Source of the DNA: Endomychus coccineus
Lineage: Eukaryota > Arthropoda > Insecta > Coleoptera > Endomychidae
DNA length: 64,000 nt
Assembly (NCBI GenBank): GCA_958510875.1
Contig: OY294067.1
Span: 137,919,726-137,983,725, forward strand
Direction: 5' to 3'
In this document: positions 35,684 through 48,654 of the stretch, in pieces
Layout of the letters: every line of letters begins with the position of its first letter
Position numbering within the stretch: position 1 is the first letter of the stretch
Notes under the pieces: model-generated
The model's input: the letters and a program-made list of their open reading frames with translations, nothing else
What the model was told of the DNA's origin: nothing
Database searches by the model: none
Translations under genes and position numbers: made by a program

Positions 35684-36530
35684 ACCTGTATGATAACCGG
35701 ATCAGTGAGTGCCCACTGATAAGATTAGCTTGTGGAAGTAAGTGATGAACAATAATCTCAAGTAAAAATATCCCTGCATCACCAAGTTATGGATTTCCCT
35801 GGCTACTGAACGGTCATGAGTTTGTGCCTGTTATTGCTTAAGGGTCCATTTATTTTCAGCCCGATCGCTCTATCCTAGTAAAAATTGGGAAGCTCCATCA
35901 AATTATGTGAACATCATTCACTGAGTAATGCTTTGATAACTCACGAGGAGATGTACCCTATTAACTCGTATCGATTTCTGCCCTCATTCTCGACCTCCAA
36001 CTTATTTGACCCTACTGATCTATCTGCATTCACTCCGGACTACACGCTGAACTAAAAACCGGCTCCATTGGAGATGTATTGAGCAGCTTCGGCAGCAATT
36101 ATGTAAAAGGTGTCTAGCTAACTATCCATCTCAACTAGCAGTGTCCAAATTGGAAGGAGTGTGAGTGCCAGTCCTCACCGGCACACTAGCGCTTCTGATG
36201 GAAGACCACTTCAATGTCCACAGAGAAAAATTCCACACGTTCACCACGGTATTAGTCGTGCCCTTAAAAACATAAAACGCTGGAGTAAAGCGTACGATGT
36301 TCCGAATTTGCACCTAGTAAGACCTCAGTAGGAATATGCATTTCGTAGTCTACAATCTTTCAACAGGGGCTGCATGTCGTAACCTTCTGTTTGATAACCG
36401 GAGCAGTGATCTTTGATAGGATCATATATGGACGTAGGTAGTATGCATCAGCAGGGTTCTTCCCAGTGCATCACCGGGCATCATGAGTTTGTGCCTGTAA
36501 TTGCTTCAAGGTTCCAAATAAGCTAGATTG
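35684..36530. repeat. Two degenerate direct copies of a dispersed repeat
   Basis: 35684-35860 and 36378-36525 share TGATAACCGGA(T/G)CAGTGA and CATGAGTTTGTGCCTGT followed by (T/A)ATTGCTT. The copies are about 690 bp apart, with unrelated or more diverged sequence between them. No protein domain was recognised. Confidence 0.65.
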
Positions 36531-38640
36531 CAAACATTATTTTTTTACTATAACCAAGGGAGTAGGGTGAAAGTGGGATTTCAGAAACTATTGAGAAGTC
36601 TTCTCTCAATTCAAAAGAGATATTATTATTCTAATACCGGTTGATTCAGATGCGAACATAACTTCTATTACTGGAAGGAATGGAAGTAAGAATGTGCCGA
36701 GTCCTTTGCCATATACACATCTGCCCTGTTACTGAATTTCCATTCAATTTGTAAAAAAATACAAACAGAAAAAGTGGGTTGATTCCCGGCCAACAGCCAA
36801 ATCAGCTTCTAATATTTCATTTTAATGTTTTCTTGAAGTTGACAATATTAGACGTGCTCTGCCAAATTGGAAACCCTGCAGAAAAGTGACAATTCTTATA
36901 CAAGAAATATGTAGTCCTATCCTTTTTATGAGAGAGACATACTGTATATTATTCGGTGCACATCATTACATTATAACCACAAAGCAAGCTTGTGGCGATA
37001 TGCTCATCACAGATAATGCTCCTAAACATCAATGTTCGGTATTACCTTACACATATCACTTATACACGTGTGTATGACAATTCTTTTCAAGGCCGAGAAA
37101 TACTACTGAAAAGAACTCCTTTCAGACTCATCATTCTGTTAATCCATTAGCCGAGACATTAACTTCTAACTATACTATCAATGGAGAAGACGTTATCTGG
37201 AAATAATCGAAAACTTTATGAGCGAATGAACGTTGAAAAAAATTCGCAATTTTTCAAATATTCGTAATGACTAATACATGAAACCTTAATTAAGTGAACC
37301 TAAATGACGAATTTATAATTATTACCTAATATTATGTTAGATGACCCTATCTTTTTATATCGTTTCTAATACCAAGTCAACTACTCTGTTACTTTTCCTA
37401 CGACCGCTATAAGAATCAACAAATTTTATGGTGTTAACAAGTTGGAAAGTTAACGTTGTCTCATTCTTGTAACATACCTATCATTTGTAACACCTGTCAT
37501 AATTGTCGTGGATAGACGAGTATTTTCAACATTTTGAGAAAAGTGTGAATAATTTCCAATTGTGACTATTTAGAAATTCCAAATAGAACTAACTTTTCCT
37601 CCTTGTGTCCTTTTTGGTTAAAGGTATCATTATAATATGAATAGATGACTTTGATTAATGAAATGCGTCTGCAGCCGACTTGTGTTTTTAAAATCCAATT
37701 AAAACTGCAGAAAACATTGGATCAGTTTTATTATCCACACTAAGTTATTCATTCTTCTCAGGAGCTTCAAACATTCTTCAGAACAATTCATCTACTGATC
37801 AATTTAGCTTAATTCATAAATTCAGAAACATTCCAACATAGACTAGACATATGAATTAATCTAATGAACATTTGACATACTATTCGATCAAGGAGTTATA
37901 CACAAATCAAAATCTTGAAACTAGTTTCAGCGGACTACTTGAAATCAATTTACCTAGAACTAAAATTTTTGACATAGTCATCGAACATAAAAATGTGCTA
38001 TTTTCATTTTGTATTTCATTCAACTTTATTAAGTTCTACAATTTTATATACTTCAATTTCATATTTGAAATTGGATATTGGTACAACAACAATGATGAAT
38101 TTTGAACTATGATTGAGCAATAACTCGCCTGATATTTTTTACAAGAAATTTTTTACGAATAGAGACACTCTTCATAAATATAAACATGTATAGCTCAAAC
38201 CGATAAATGTTGGAAACTAAAAGTTGAATTTTGTTCCGCCTCGTCAGAACTCTTAATCATCATTAAACGTATCTGCAAATACATTCTGTGCATTTTTGCT
38301 TTGCTTTTTGGTTGAGATCACAAACTAATTATATTCCCCAAATAATATGTATGACAACTATCGTTTCATTCCAAGTCGCTCTCGCAGCACGAATAATTTG
38401 AAACCAGAACCGCCTGGAAATTAAGGTATAAGCCATTTCTTCAGCCCCCCTAATAGCTCCCATTGCTTATCAGAATAATGCAATAGATACGATATGACTT
38501 CAGCTGGAAATACGTACATGCTAGAGTGTCCTCCCGCCATATACTTAATTCGTTGAAGGAAATTGGAAACCATAGAAATACAGTTCCACATTATCACCCA
38601 CATTTATGTATTTCATTGTATTTTATAATATTATTACTTA
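36531..38640. other. No gene seen
   Basis: AT-rich, no recognised feature. Confidence 0.55.
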
Positions 38641-38643
38641 TGA

Positions 38644-39162
38644 ACTTTGGAATTTAACGAAGTGATTTATACCATTAAAGTTCAATTTCAAAGAGGTTCA
38701 AAGTATACTGTACGAAATAATCTTAAGAATGATTTTATTTATCCACTAGTATTGAGTGAGAACGGCAATAAAATATGTTTTTTAAGAGAAAAATATAGAA
38801 ACCGTTTTTTTTATTGGATTAACATACAAACATGTGAATAATACAAAGGGATTATAAATATTATCAATATAACGGATTTTGAGGTATTTTTGGAGCAGCT
38901 TTGGCTCTATTATCAATCGCCTTTTCAAATATGGTACAGTACTAAAAATATTATGGATATAATGTTCCCACTTGATGGATATCCTAATGTACAACATTTA
39001 AAAGGCAATTCTATCGAAAATGGAATTAAAAAAACAAAACAGAAAATGGAAATGTTTCAGCAGTGGATAAAACAGAATACATTAATTTTAAATGATTCAG
39101 AAATTCCTATTATAGATTTATCAAAATTCAAAGTAGAGTTGAAAGAACCAATAACAAGATAG
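38644..39162 (+). pseudogene. Unrecognised coding-like frame with one internal stop
   Basis: A single + frame runs from just after TGA at 38641 to TAG at 39160-39162, interrupted by one TAA (38839-38841), giving about 170 codons. The first part includes IYPLVLSENGNKICFLREKY and FFYWINIQT. The second includes LEQLWLYYQSPFQIWY, MFPLDGYPNVQHL and a charged end, IPIIDLSKFKVELKEPI. Amino-acid composition and the uninterrupted frame look more like former coding sequence than chance in such AT-rich DNA. I cannot name the family; a degraded mobile-element or viral-origin gene is possible. No neighbouring gene gives context. Confidence 0.4.
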
Positions 39163-41013
39163 GTTTCCTCCTTCTTCCATAGGAACAAAATTTCCAAATT
39201 ACAGTCACCGTAAACAGGAATAACTTGTAAAAAACAGTTCTATAGTAATTATTTTGTTGATATTTTCAACTTGTTTTGTCAATTATTACATAGCCAAAAA
39301 ATTCGATATAGTTTTATAATGGTTTTGTCAATTATCATATAGCCATAAACAATAACCAGGTAATTTTCCTAAATTTGTTTGACGTTCCTTCGATTTAATA
39401 TTATTTTTTTAATTCCGTATAGTATTTTATATTTTAGTAACAAGAAATAATTTGTGAATATTTTCATTTTACTAAATCAATAAGCTAGGTACTTTTGTAA
39501 TGGTTTTATCAATTATTATTACCTAACAACATGTATAGTCGAAAATTTATATAATTGTTTTGTCGACATGCAGACCCAAAAGAAATCATCGTTTATTGGG
39601 AATAAGATAAAAAACAGAATTCTTATATCTTTCCCACTGACACTTCTACTTTATGACCTGATATTGTCAACAAGTGACTACCAATAATTTCTGCTACTGC
39701 ACCAAATACTGACTAACTGTAAAAAGGAAATGCTAATCACAAACGTCTGCGGACATCAGGAATATTTTCAACAATCTGTTATTTAAGAATTATTAATAAT
39801 ATCTCAACATTAACAATGATAATTTGCTATCACCACTTGTCAATAAAGATTAAAATGGATTGGACGAGTATGATGATATAAGTAATAACAAGTGTAAAAT
39901 ACGTAATTTATTATTCGATTGTAAAAAATTTCCGAACAAGGTAATATTGTAGAATTTTTTCTGGAAAATAGGGACATAAACTACATTCAAGTTCATTTCC
40001 TCCAAAAGTCAGGAAATTTACCAGTTCCCATATTAACCAACTATCATTTTACTAGATTCGTTATTAAGAATCATTTCTAGTATTAAAATAGGTGAAAAAT
40101 TCAAAGGGAATTTTCAGATATAACTTCCTAATAATTTCCATTTTAAAGCCACTATTTAGTTGATGCACATTTTCTCAAATAACTAAGACTAAGAACGCCG
40201 AATGTGATTTTCTGATTCATGTCCTGGCGCATTCACTAAGCCGACTCTGTATTATTTGATAGTTTTCTAAATTACCCGTCTTTATTCTATGTCGAGTGGG
40301 TTTCCCGATCGAACGAGTAAGAAGGCACCCTTCCGGAATGTAGGCCTCATGTAGAGACATAATGTGCCCCAATTCAGCTCTCTTGATTCTCCCCTTTTTC
40401 TTAGAATTACAGTCGCCCCCTGATGTTATTCAACTACATAATATACCGCTATTCTTGTTCCAGAGCAATGATACATCCTATACTTTTATGTTAGCTTTGC
40501 CTAGAAAGATAAATACATCTCGACAATAGTTGTTGGAAGCATATATATAATTCACAATGTTTGCCCATTAATTTCGTATTTCATAAAAAAATCTTGAGAT
40601 GTCAGTTTTTTTTACTATATTCGTGAAATATAATATGTAGAAAATAAAAGAACTTGGTAATTTGTTAAATTAGTATGGAGCAGTTCATTTGATTTTCCAG
40701 ATGTAAAATTTATAGAACCTTACTTTATTCCTATTATATGAGATTATATTATTGATAATTATTCAAATGTCCAGGTAGCGTGATTTGTTTTGAAAATATC
40801 CTGAATATTATTCAAAGCATACACTTCCGAAACGTCTAACAATAAGTTTCATCCATAGTTGATATATTGATATATATTACGTTTACTACGTAGTTTACGT
40901 AGTTGATAATATACCTATTCATAAACCGAGTGAGTTGTTTCATCTTGAGACATCAAATACCTGACTCGGATCCTTCGTCAAAAAAATATGTAAGCTTATC
41001 AGAATTTTTTTAG
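39163..41013. other. No gene seen; weak spaced repeat
   Basis: A degenerate motif (TAATGGTTTTGTCAATTAT) appears in diverged form near 39275, at 39317 and near 39498. No gene was recognised. Confidence 0.5.
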
Positions 41014-41196
41014 TTGTTAACAGTTTTCCAAGCTTGGAATAACAAGTGCATTGAAGTAGGAGGGCACCATTTCGAGCACTTGTTAAAAAAAACGGATGTC
41101 AAGGGGCGGGGAGACTCACTGAAACCAAGGACCTCGAAGGGAATAAAAATCACTACGCCCCCGTATTTGTTCCTGGGTAGTGCTAAAAGTTGTTAA
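41014..41196 (+). pseudogene. Possible Tc1/mariner-type transposase C-terminal fragment
   Basis: The frame begins LTVFQAWNNKCIEVGGHHFE and continues HLLKK. The pattern R/Q-x3-x-C-I-x-V-x-G-x-H-F-E-H-L is common at the C-terminus of IS630/Tc1/mariner-like transposases. The rest of the frame (KGRGDSLKPRTSKG) is not family-like. No catalytic residues are present. Confidence 0.5.
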
Positions 41197-42189
41197 TTAA
41201 TTAACTGATCTTTCTAATTTTTCAAATCTACTTCAAACCCGCGCCCTGGAGGTGAGGGGGTAATTGAAATTAAATAGAGCGCACTTGAATAGTTTTCGTG
41301 TCCTTTCATTATCATTCTACTGTAAGTAACCTCAAAATAATCGTAAATTTCAGTTTCTACGGTTATAGCGCCAACTGACGGTAATGAAAATAAAAATATC
41401 GGACAAAACTAATGTATACTTTGATAAACAATCCTACTCTGATAATAAAAAAGGAATCGATGGTAACCAAACAGGTTCACAGTTTTCGATGCTGCATGAG
41501 TGTTTACGTTTATTAACATGTAACCATCCCTTATATACGTTAATTCATAGATTCACGAAAATACCATCGTAGACGAACTTCTATCAGTCTGTCATCTGCA
41601 AGCGAAACTTCATTAGATTGCATAAAACTGAAAATTAAATTCATTCTCAAATTTAGTAAAACCTGTTTGAATATCATGAAGTAACGTGAATATCTGGACA
41701 TATGTCATTAAGTTCACATACGCCATAAATCAAAAGACCTTTCATTAATGAACATAGTCTTTTTCGAATATTTGAGAATTATTTAAAAAAACTCCAAGCA
41801 AATTCGCATTGTCCTTCGGCGTTATGAAAATATTTTCCTTATCATTATCACTCTTCATATTATGTAACTTAATTTATAGAAGTATGATTCACCCTTCAAA
41901 GTATGGGATATATATGCTACCTGCAAAGAAATTATATTTGATTTCGTAAAAACTTCAAAGTAATTGAAAAATATTAAACACCCATGCAAAATATCTCACT
42001 TGATGACATAAAAATCACATGAAGTAGTGGTGGACAGACACATTAAGTATTTGCATGAAGGAACATACATGTCGGTGTAAATAGAAAAACATCACATGAG
42101 ATAAGTTTAGAAAGTTCATAAAAATATGAAATTTAAACTAACTATATAAATGTCACAGGTTTTTATCACATTATTTTATAGAATAATAT
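41197..42189. other. No gene seen
   Basis: AT-rich, nothing recognised. Confidence 0.55.
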
Positions 42190-42650
42190 GCTTTAGTGGC
42201 TAATAATTTGGATATAGCTTTCCTAAATCATTTTTGATTCGCTAAATCTCTTATGGTTGATGGTAATTTGTTGAACAGATGTATTGATTTACGAAATAAA
42301 CTGTTAGCATATCTAGAATTATTAGCATCGATAGGTCGAAGAAAATCCGTTTTCCGTGTTGAATAACTATGAATATAATCATTCTTTATTTTTTATATTT
42401 CTTTCTATTATAAAGTAAAAGCATCAACACATAGATGAACATTGACGACATAGTTAAAATATTGTGAGTTTAGAAGATCTATCTACAAGAAACTCACCAT
42501 GCCAAACCAGCAATTATTCGTAATGCTTTTTTTTGCCACACAAAACATGAATGCGACGATGTTAAATTTCCCCAAAATTGAACGCAGTATCGTAGATTGC
42601 TATCTACAAGACCATAATATATAGAACGGAGTGCAGTCTTAGAGACAATT
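42190..42650 (-). pseudogene. Non-LTR reverse transcriptase C-terminal fragment
   Basis: The minus strand reads LRSIYYGLVDSNLRYCVQFW, then GNLTSSHSCFVWQKKALRI, IAGLAW, VSCR and FKTHNILTMSSMFIYVLMLL. This matches the region after the catalytic domain of jockey/CR1-type reverse transcriptases (the pattern Y-x-x-L-x-x-S-x-L-x-Y-x-x-x-x-W-G, then Q-K-x-A-x-R). Several stops follow. The family differs in sequence from the three jockey-like tails elsewhere in the window. Confidence 0.78.
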
Positions 42651-45271
42651 GATTTGATTGATCTGAGCTATACTAGGTCTCCTTTTATAAACAATGGAAA
42701 GTAGCATCAAACAATCAAGTAAATAGATACATGGATGAAACTTTTCATCATACGACAATGAATTTGAAAATTTCAAAGGATCTTTTTCATATATTTTCAA
42801 AATGGCAAATTGCTCTCCTTCATAGTGAATCAAGTGTCAACCGTATGCCTACGGTATGGTCTCTTATGTTATGGCTTAATGTAATCTAAAAATGGTTTGA
42901 ATGAGCGAATAATTGTATTATAACAATTTACCTTATTCGAATAATATAGATACGTACAACATTTTACGTCATAGATGCGAAATCCAGTTTTCCACGATAC
43001 ACAGGATGGCTTACGGAAAACGAAGCAGATGCGATTTCGAAAACTTGATCGAATAAGTTTAGGTACCGTTGGAAAGAGGGTAGAAAGATCTTTCATAAAA
43101 CATTTCGGAGTTGATAATCCTCCCAAGGAGTTGCATATATGCGGGCTCAAAAACTTTCCCCCTTTTGAAACAAAATTCACGTGTTGAAGCCTTTTTTCAA
43201 CTCTAGCTCGAAATCTACGTTTTCCGTGCGATATCAATTAATTCCAGAGATAAATTTCTGTTAAATCATATAAAAATCAGCTGAGTAGAATTATCTGTGA
43301 AATTTCAATTGGAATTTGAATAATAAAAGGATAAGACTTATTGAACTACAAGAACAGCAATTTTGTGCGTTTATGTTTAAAGCCAAAAACTCTAATTGCT
43401 TAACAAATTATTTTCATTATTTCATTCAATTATCGAATGTACGAAAGCGGATCAAATCTTATCTCAAATTGCAGTTCATTAATAGAACAGGTGGCGGTTC
43501 GGAACGCAATCGAGTTTTACCGTCCAAATGAATCCGTAAGGTGTTGGTGTTGCATCTAAAGTTTCGAGTTATTACAGGTTAAAAGACAACAAAAATATTT
43601 GATAGAAAATATCGAACGTTTTTGATACATTCGATAGTACATACCACATGAGTTTAATAGAAATTGTATCACCACATCTATATGTACAATAGAATTGTCT
43701 GTTGAATCTTCATGTTCCAATGGAAAAGTGTAGTCTACGAAGAAATATTCTTCGTTGTTCCGTATCACACTTATTATATATGCTAGAAACACCATCATAG
43801 TTAGTTTGGGTATCGTCGATCACCTTCATATAATCAACCACAATTACTACAAACGCCAAATGAATCTGTTCGTTTGGCGAAATTTCAATGTTACGCTGTA
43901 CGTAAGGGCGAAATTCTAATTTCTTGGGGATCTTTCGTGGTCGTCGAGGAGTGTTCTATACTTGTGAATAATACCTTGTTATATAGAACACCCAAACATT
44001 CAACATTCACTGATTATTTTAACGGAAGAGATTAAAAAAAAATAGAATTACTGCGTGTCTATGTATTTTCGGTTGATAATATGTTTTAAACAAATAAGAA
44101 CGCAAGTAAGTTCCAAGAACTGACATGTTATCTATAGTGGTAGTGGGTCGTTGTAAACCGGGTGACATAATTTAGTTTCAATTATTATTATTGTACTACG
44201 TATCAGGTATGAATCTATGAAATCAGGAAACAGGATATGTAAAATATGTATCAGATTATCTAATGCGGGCGTGACTCGCTAACATGCTGATAATAAATAA
44301 TTAGTGGACTTGAATAATACCGAATTGTTGTTGTAGGTACAGTCAGTTCTCCAGGGTTTGAAACTGTATTATTGACTATTTAAACCAAATTCCCATAATA
44401 TACCTAACCCTATAAGAAATGTATCATTCCTGGAGTGCATAAAACGAGATATCATTAATTGAGATCAATTAAAGAGGTTAAATAGATGTAATAGCGGTTA
44501 GTGAAATATGTAATTAACGTATAAAGTCCGGTAGGCCGAGCACATGCAATGCTGGTATCCGTCATCATAGTACATTGCACTGTTGAGTGGCGTTTTAATC
44601 ATTTGATGAGTATAAGGCAGAGTATTTTAATATTTATACGACTGCATGACACTACATAATTAATATAAACTGTCCATTATAGACTTTATGGTTTAGTATC
44701 AGTCCTACTGTTTTGCTAATTATTGTTGTGAACGTTTACTACAGGCAGTTTCACATATTCAGCTATAACAACTAGAATAAAATTGGTGTCTCGACCCGAA
44801 ATTATACACATACACGAAGCTTAGAGTTCGTTTATCCTCAGATCATGAAAATAAGGTTGTAACAGGTGTTTCGAGATTTCAGGAATATCTACTTATTGTT
44901 GAGATATATAAGAGAGTAATCATGGGACGTTATCAGCGCCGTCGAGAAAAAATCGAGGCCCTGGGATAGTAACCCTTATATTGCACCTGAAAATGATTAT
45001 TCAGAAGTACGCTTTTATGGTTTGACAGATCCAAATGATTTAATGATTTTTTTGAATTTCAATTTTTTGGCCAACTGTGCTTCTAGGCACAGAGTGGATA
45101 GGCTTGATATTTTAGTTTGGGTTGAGCAGGATCGATAAAAGTTTTTCATTCTTGCCAAAACACTGAATGAACTCTCGCCGAAGGCCTCCTAAAAATGTCC
45201 GCACCCTGGAGAATTACCCCCGACACCCCTCTTGACCGAGCCAGGACGTTATTCGGTACTACAACGAGTTG
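42651..45271. other. No gene supported
   Basis: Contains small overlapping frames on both strands at 42869-43237 with no domain. A short inverted repeat with GTGTTCTATA and TATAGAACAC arms (43951-43991) is visible. A minus frame at 43556-43798 starting MMVFLAYIISVI has a hydrophobic start but no known family. Nothing firm. Confidence 0.45.
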
Positions 45272-45352
45272 GTTTCGCTAATAATGTAGCTTCTTCAAAA
45301 AATATTACAAAATACTTTGTAATATTTGTTTGAAGAACTACGTTAGCGAAAC
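45272..45352. repeat. Compact hairpin, precursor-microRNA-sized
   Basis: The arm GTTTCGCTAATAATGTAGCT, continuing TCTTCAAAAAATATTACAAA (45272-45311), pairs with TTTGTAATATTTGTTTGAAG, continuing AACTACGTTAGCGAAAC (45316-45352). There are a few mismatches or bulges and a very short loop. Total length is about 81 bases. It could be a MITE end-to-end palindrome or a microRNA-like hairpin; the loop is shorter than usual for microRNA precursors. Confidence 0.85.
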
Positions 45353-46264
45353 TATAGTCACATTTATTTTTTAAACTAGTGAAGCTCGAACTTTTAATTG
45401 TTATTTTATTTAAGTATCTGCTCTTGATTCTTCTAATTTAGATACTCTTCATTCTATTAAATGTATAACAATTTCAATTTCTATTGATTTCGAAATTGAA
45501 ACATAACTATATTAATTCAGAAAAAATCTAGCTACGGAAGCTAGTATATAGATTTACCATAGTTTACCTCATCAGTTCGAACGCAGAGGTGAATCATTAT
45601 AATAATTTTAGATGCTGTTTTTTCACACACGAAGTTTATTAGATTACTTTAGGTTCATTTTCAACTGAAATTGATATTGAAGCGAAGGTGTTATTCTATG
45701 CACAATCTTGATAATAAATATCAATGGAAATGGATGAATACAAAGAGATAGCAAAAACCGCTAGTTCCTGAAGATACAAGATGAGCAAAGGAAGCGGTTT
45801 CGGAACAACATGATGATAAAAATTTTCTCAAAGCCTTGAATTTTGTTGGTCTTGTTGAGGTTACTTATAGATAACATAAATCATCCTAATCTATTGAACT
45901 TCTGTTTATGTTAATTCGATGAGAAACTGATAACACATTTAATCTTTATTTTTCATATTTTTCACCGCGGGTATTGAATCAAGCCATGAAACTTATATAG
46001 AGAAGTCAAAGAAAAATTATTTTAATGTTAACATTAACCTTTTATTCCGGCATAATTTCTTCAACGTTTTGTTGATTTGTTTACTCTCAATTATTGATGA
46101 ATCTAATATTCAAATATTCGATGAAACTATGAAGACTACCAACGTTCCTTGCAGTTTCGTAATATAGGAACTCAAAACGTGAATAAAATATTTCTGTTGA
46201 ATAGTTTCCACAATTTTTTACCTACTTTCCATCATGAATACACGGTTTTTGATAAATTTGGTGT
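45353..46264. other. No gene seen
   Basis: AT-rich, nothing recognised. Confidence 0.55.
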
Positions 46265-46980
46265 CATCTTTCTTGTGCAGGTATTACCACACCTTGTTTA
46301 AGAGGTTCTGGAAATATGATCTGTTGTAAAATAAGTGTTACTACAACACATAATTGACTGCAGATTGACGAGATGCATTTTTTTTAGAACATGTAGTGGT
46401 ATTCCTTCATCACCGCTACTGTTTTTGTTAGGAAATCTAGTAACAACGATGAACGTTGTAACCTCAGGTTCCATTACGGGTAGGAAGAAAATTGAATGGC
46501 TACTGATAGGAATATGTTCTGTGCAAATGTTATTGTTAGATTTTGAGTTTGTATCAAGTTATTGACTTCGCTACTAAAGTGATCGTTAAAATTGTTGGCA
46601 TGATCAGTCATTTTCTAATAGTCTCAGGAAATGTTGAGTTAAAAGTTTCAGATTTTCCTTTCAGATCTTCTACTTAGCCCAAGTAATTTGGATTTGTTAT
46701 CACTTTGCAAAGTTTTGTTGCAGAAATGCTTAGATTTTGCTTAATTTAATTTAGTGGAATATATTTTGTTAACTCTGGAATATAAGTTTTTAAAGCTGCC
46801 ATCGTTATTGGCCAATAGTTGCAGGGAACTAACATATTCTTTTAGCTTTGTAATTTCAGGAGTTATGCACTTACATTCTGAGTTTAAATTAAACTGATTT
46901 TTAGCAACATTCTTACTTTCATTGTGTAGGAAAAGTTTGCATCTCTCTTCTTCATATTTGGTAACTTTTGATTATATATA
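46265..46980 (-). pseudogene. Non-LTR reverse transcriptase, pre-RT and fingers fragment
   Basis: The minus strand has the linker region KLKEYVSSLQLLANNDGSFK near 46860-46800, then YSTKLN. The start of the reverse transcriptase is PNKNSSGDEGIPLHVLKK (46440 down to 46385), which matches K-N-K-x-S-x-G-x-D-x-I-P. A degraded I-P-x-x-K-K-x-D equivalent follows at about 46290. Multiple stops and frame changes. The catalytic domain is absent. It could be the 5' part of the element type whose 3' part is at 42190-42650, but the gap is too long to claim one insertion. Confidence 0.72.
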
Positions 46981-48654
46981 CATTAGGGAATGTATGTTAC
47001 GCTTTCTTGGTATGCTGGTTCTTAGATAGAACATTTTTTGATTGAGATATTGAAATATTGTTGAAACGTCAAAAATATGTAATCTTAGGTACAAAAAAAT
47101 ATATATATCACAAGGTAGTGTACTGATAAATGACTGATCGGAGAATGTACGATTCATTGTCATTTGTTTAATTTGATCGAAGAAAACTTTAGGAGTTCAA
47201 TTCTTACGGGCCATCATGTAGTTAAACCAGTAAATCTACGAGTTGGATATGCTGGAAGCATTGATATTCATCAGAAAGTGCTTACTGCACATTCGGGACG
47301 TAAAACGTACAAAACGTATTCTTGTGCTATATAACAAAATTGATACAGCAATGTTCGGTGAATAGTTGACAGTTGGCGCCCGCTTGAAGGTGTGAGATAG
47401 GGTTGCGGGGGGTGTGAAGGGTGAGCGCGTAGACGCCTAGGCGGCGACGCCTGCAAAGTCGAGGCGCCTGCCCCTGACTGCTCACTTGATCTTTTAATCC
47501 CGACATACGCGCTAGAAATTAATCACCCCTCATACATTCTCTTCTTGCATTGTACGTCAAAAGCTTTAATGAATTATTCATTAATCTATGTGGATTCTTA
47601 CAATTTTAGCTACTTACAGAGTATTACATTAATTACTTGGAAGAGTGGGCGAATTATAATGAGCAAATTCCTTTTGATGACGTCTGTTCTTACGTTCTCT
47701 ATACCTAGCAAAAATAAATTAAAACAATCCTCCCTTTGAGATGATGATGCTTGTGAGAGTAAAACATCGGAATATAATAAGACAATGTTTCAATTTCAGT
47801 TAAAGATTCACACGATGTTTGTTAATTAAACTATGGTTTTGTGGAAACCTATTGTTGAAGAAAAGTGTTCTTTGGTTACATGAAATATATAAGTCAAGCG
47901 ACTTTTTCGAAAATTAGTGCCGAATATTGAGTATTATCTCTTCTGTACTGTAATCATGGAGATAATATTTCTTGAATAATAAAATATGAATAATAAGAAA
48001 CAAATTCACATTTTTATAACAATACAATAACAATTGTTTCATTAGTCAATTATATCCCCAGAATGAGTTATTACTTGTTCTGAAGCTGCCATGAGGAAAT
48101 AATTGTCAATATAAGTAATTTTTATAATTGAATATCGATCGAATATTTACAACACAGTAGCAATAAATATGCGTTGCATGTAACTTATCGATTTTGAACT
48201 AATAATGTATGTAATTATTACATAAATAATAAAAATTTAATATGGTTTGAACCCCAAATCCATTTCCGAGGTCTCACATAAACTTTTTGATTCGAATAAT
48301 TCTTAGACTATTTTTTACAACAATTAAAGATCAATTTCTTATTTTACAGTGACAATTTCAAGTTATTTCCGTTTACTATTATCTATAATAATTAGTTGGT
48401 ATGCATTTCGGTAGTCTTTGTTAGACCACGGGACGCAACTCTGATATAAAAGTTTCCCTTCTAATACAGGTATATCTTGTAATAGAAAATGTTTTAATAA
48501 TTATGGTAAGTATTTATAAAATTTTGGGCCCTTTGGCTCCAATAAAGCAGAATCCAAGTGACCGAACTAATAGGTTAGGGAATTTATATACTGTCAAAAG
48601 CAAAAATATAAATTTTGAAATAATTTTTTAAATACGATATGGTGTGAAATTTTC
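46981..48654. other. No gene; GC-rich patch at 47360-47510
   Basis: Within AT-rich sequence, 47360-47510 is strongly GC- and CpG-rich (GGCGCCCGC, GACGCCTAGGCGGCGACGCC). It has no coding frame that I can support. It might be a regulatory element, an exon of a non-coding transcript, or a foreign repeat. Confidence 0.45.

Noticed and set aside
42869..43237. Overlapping frames on both strands with basic and Cys-rich segments
   Set aside because: No family match, and the two strands compete; more likely a dispersed non-coding repeat.
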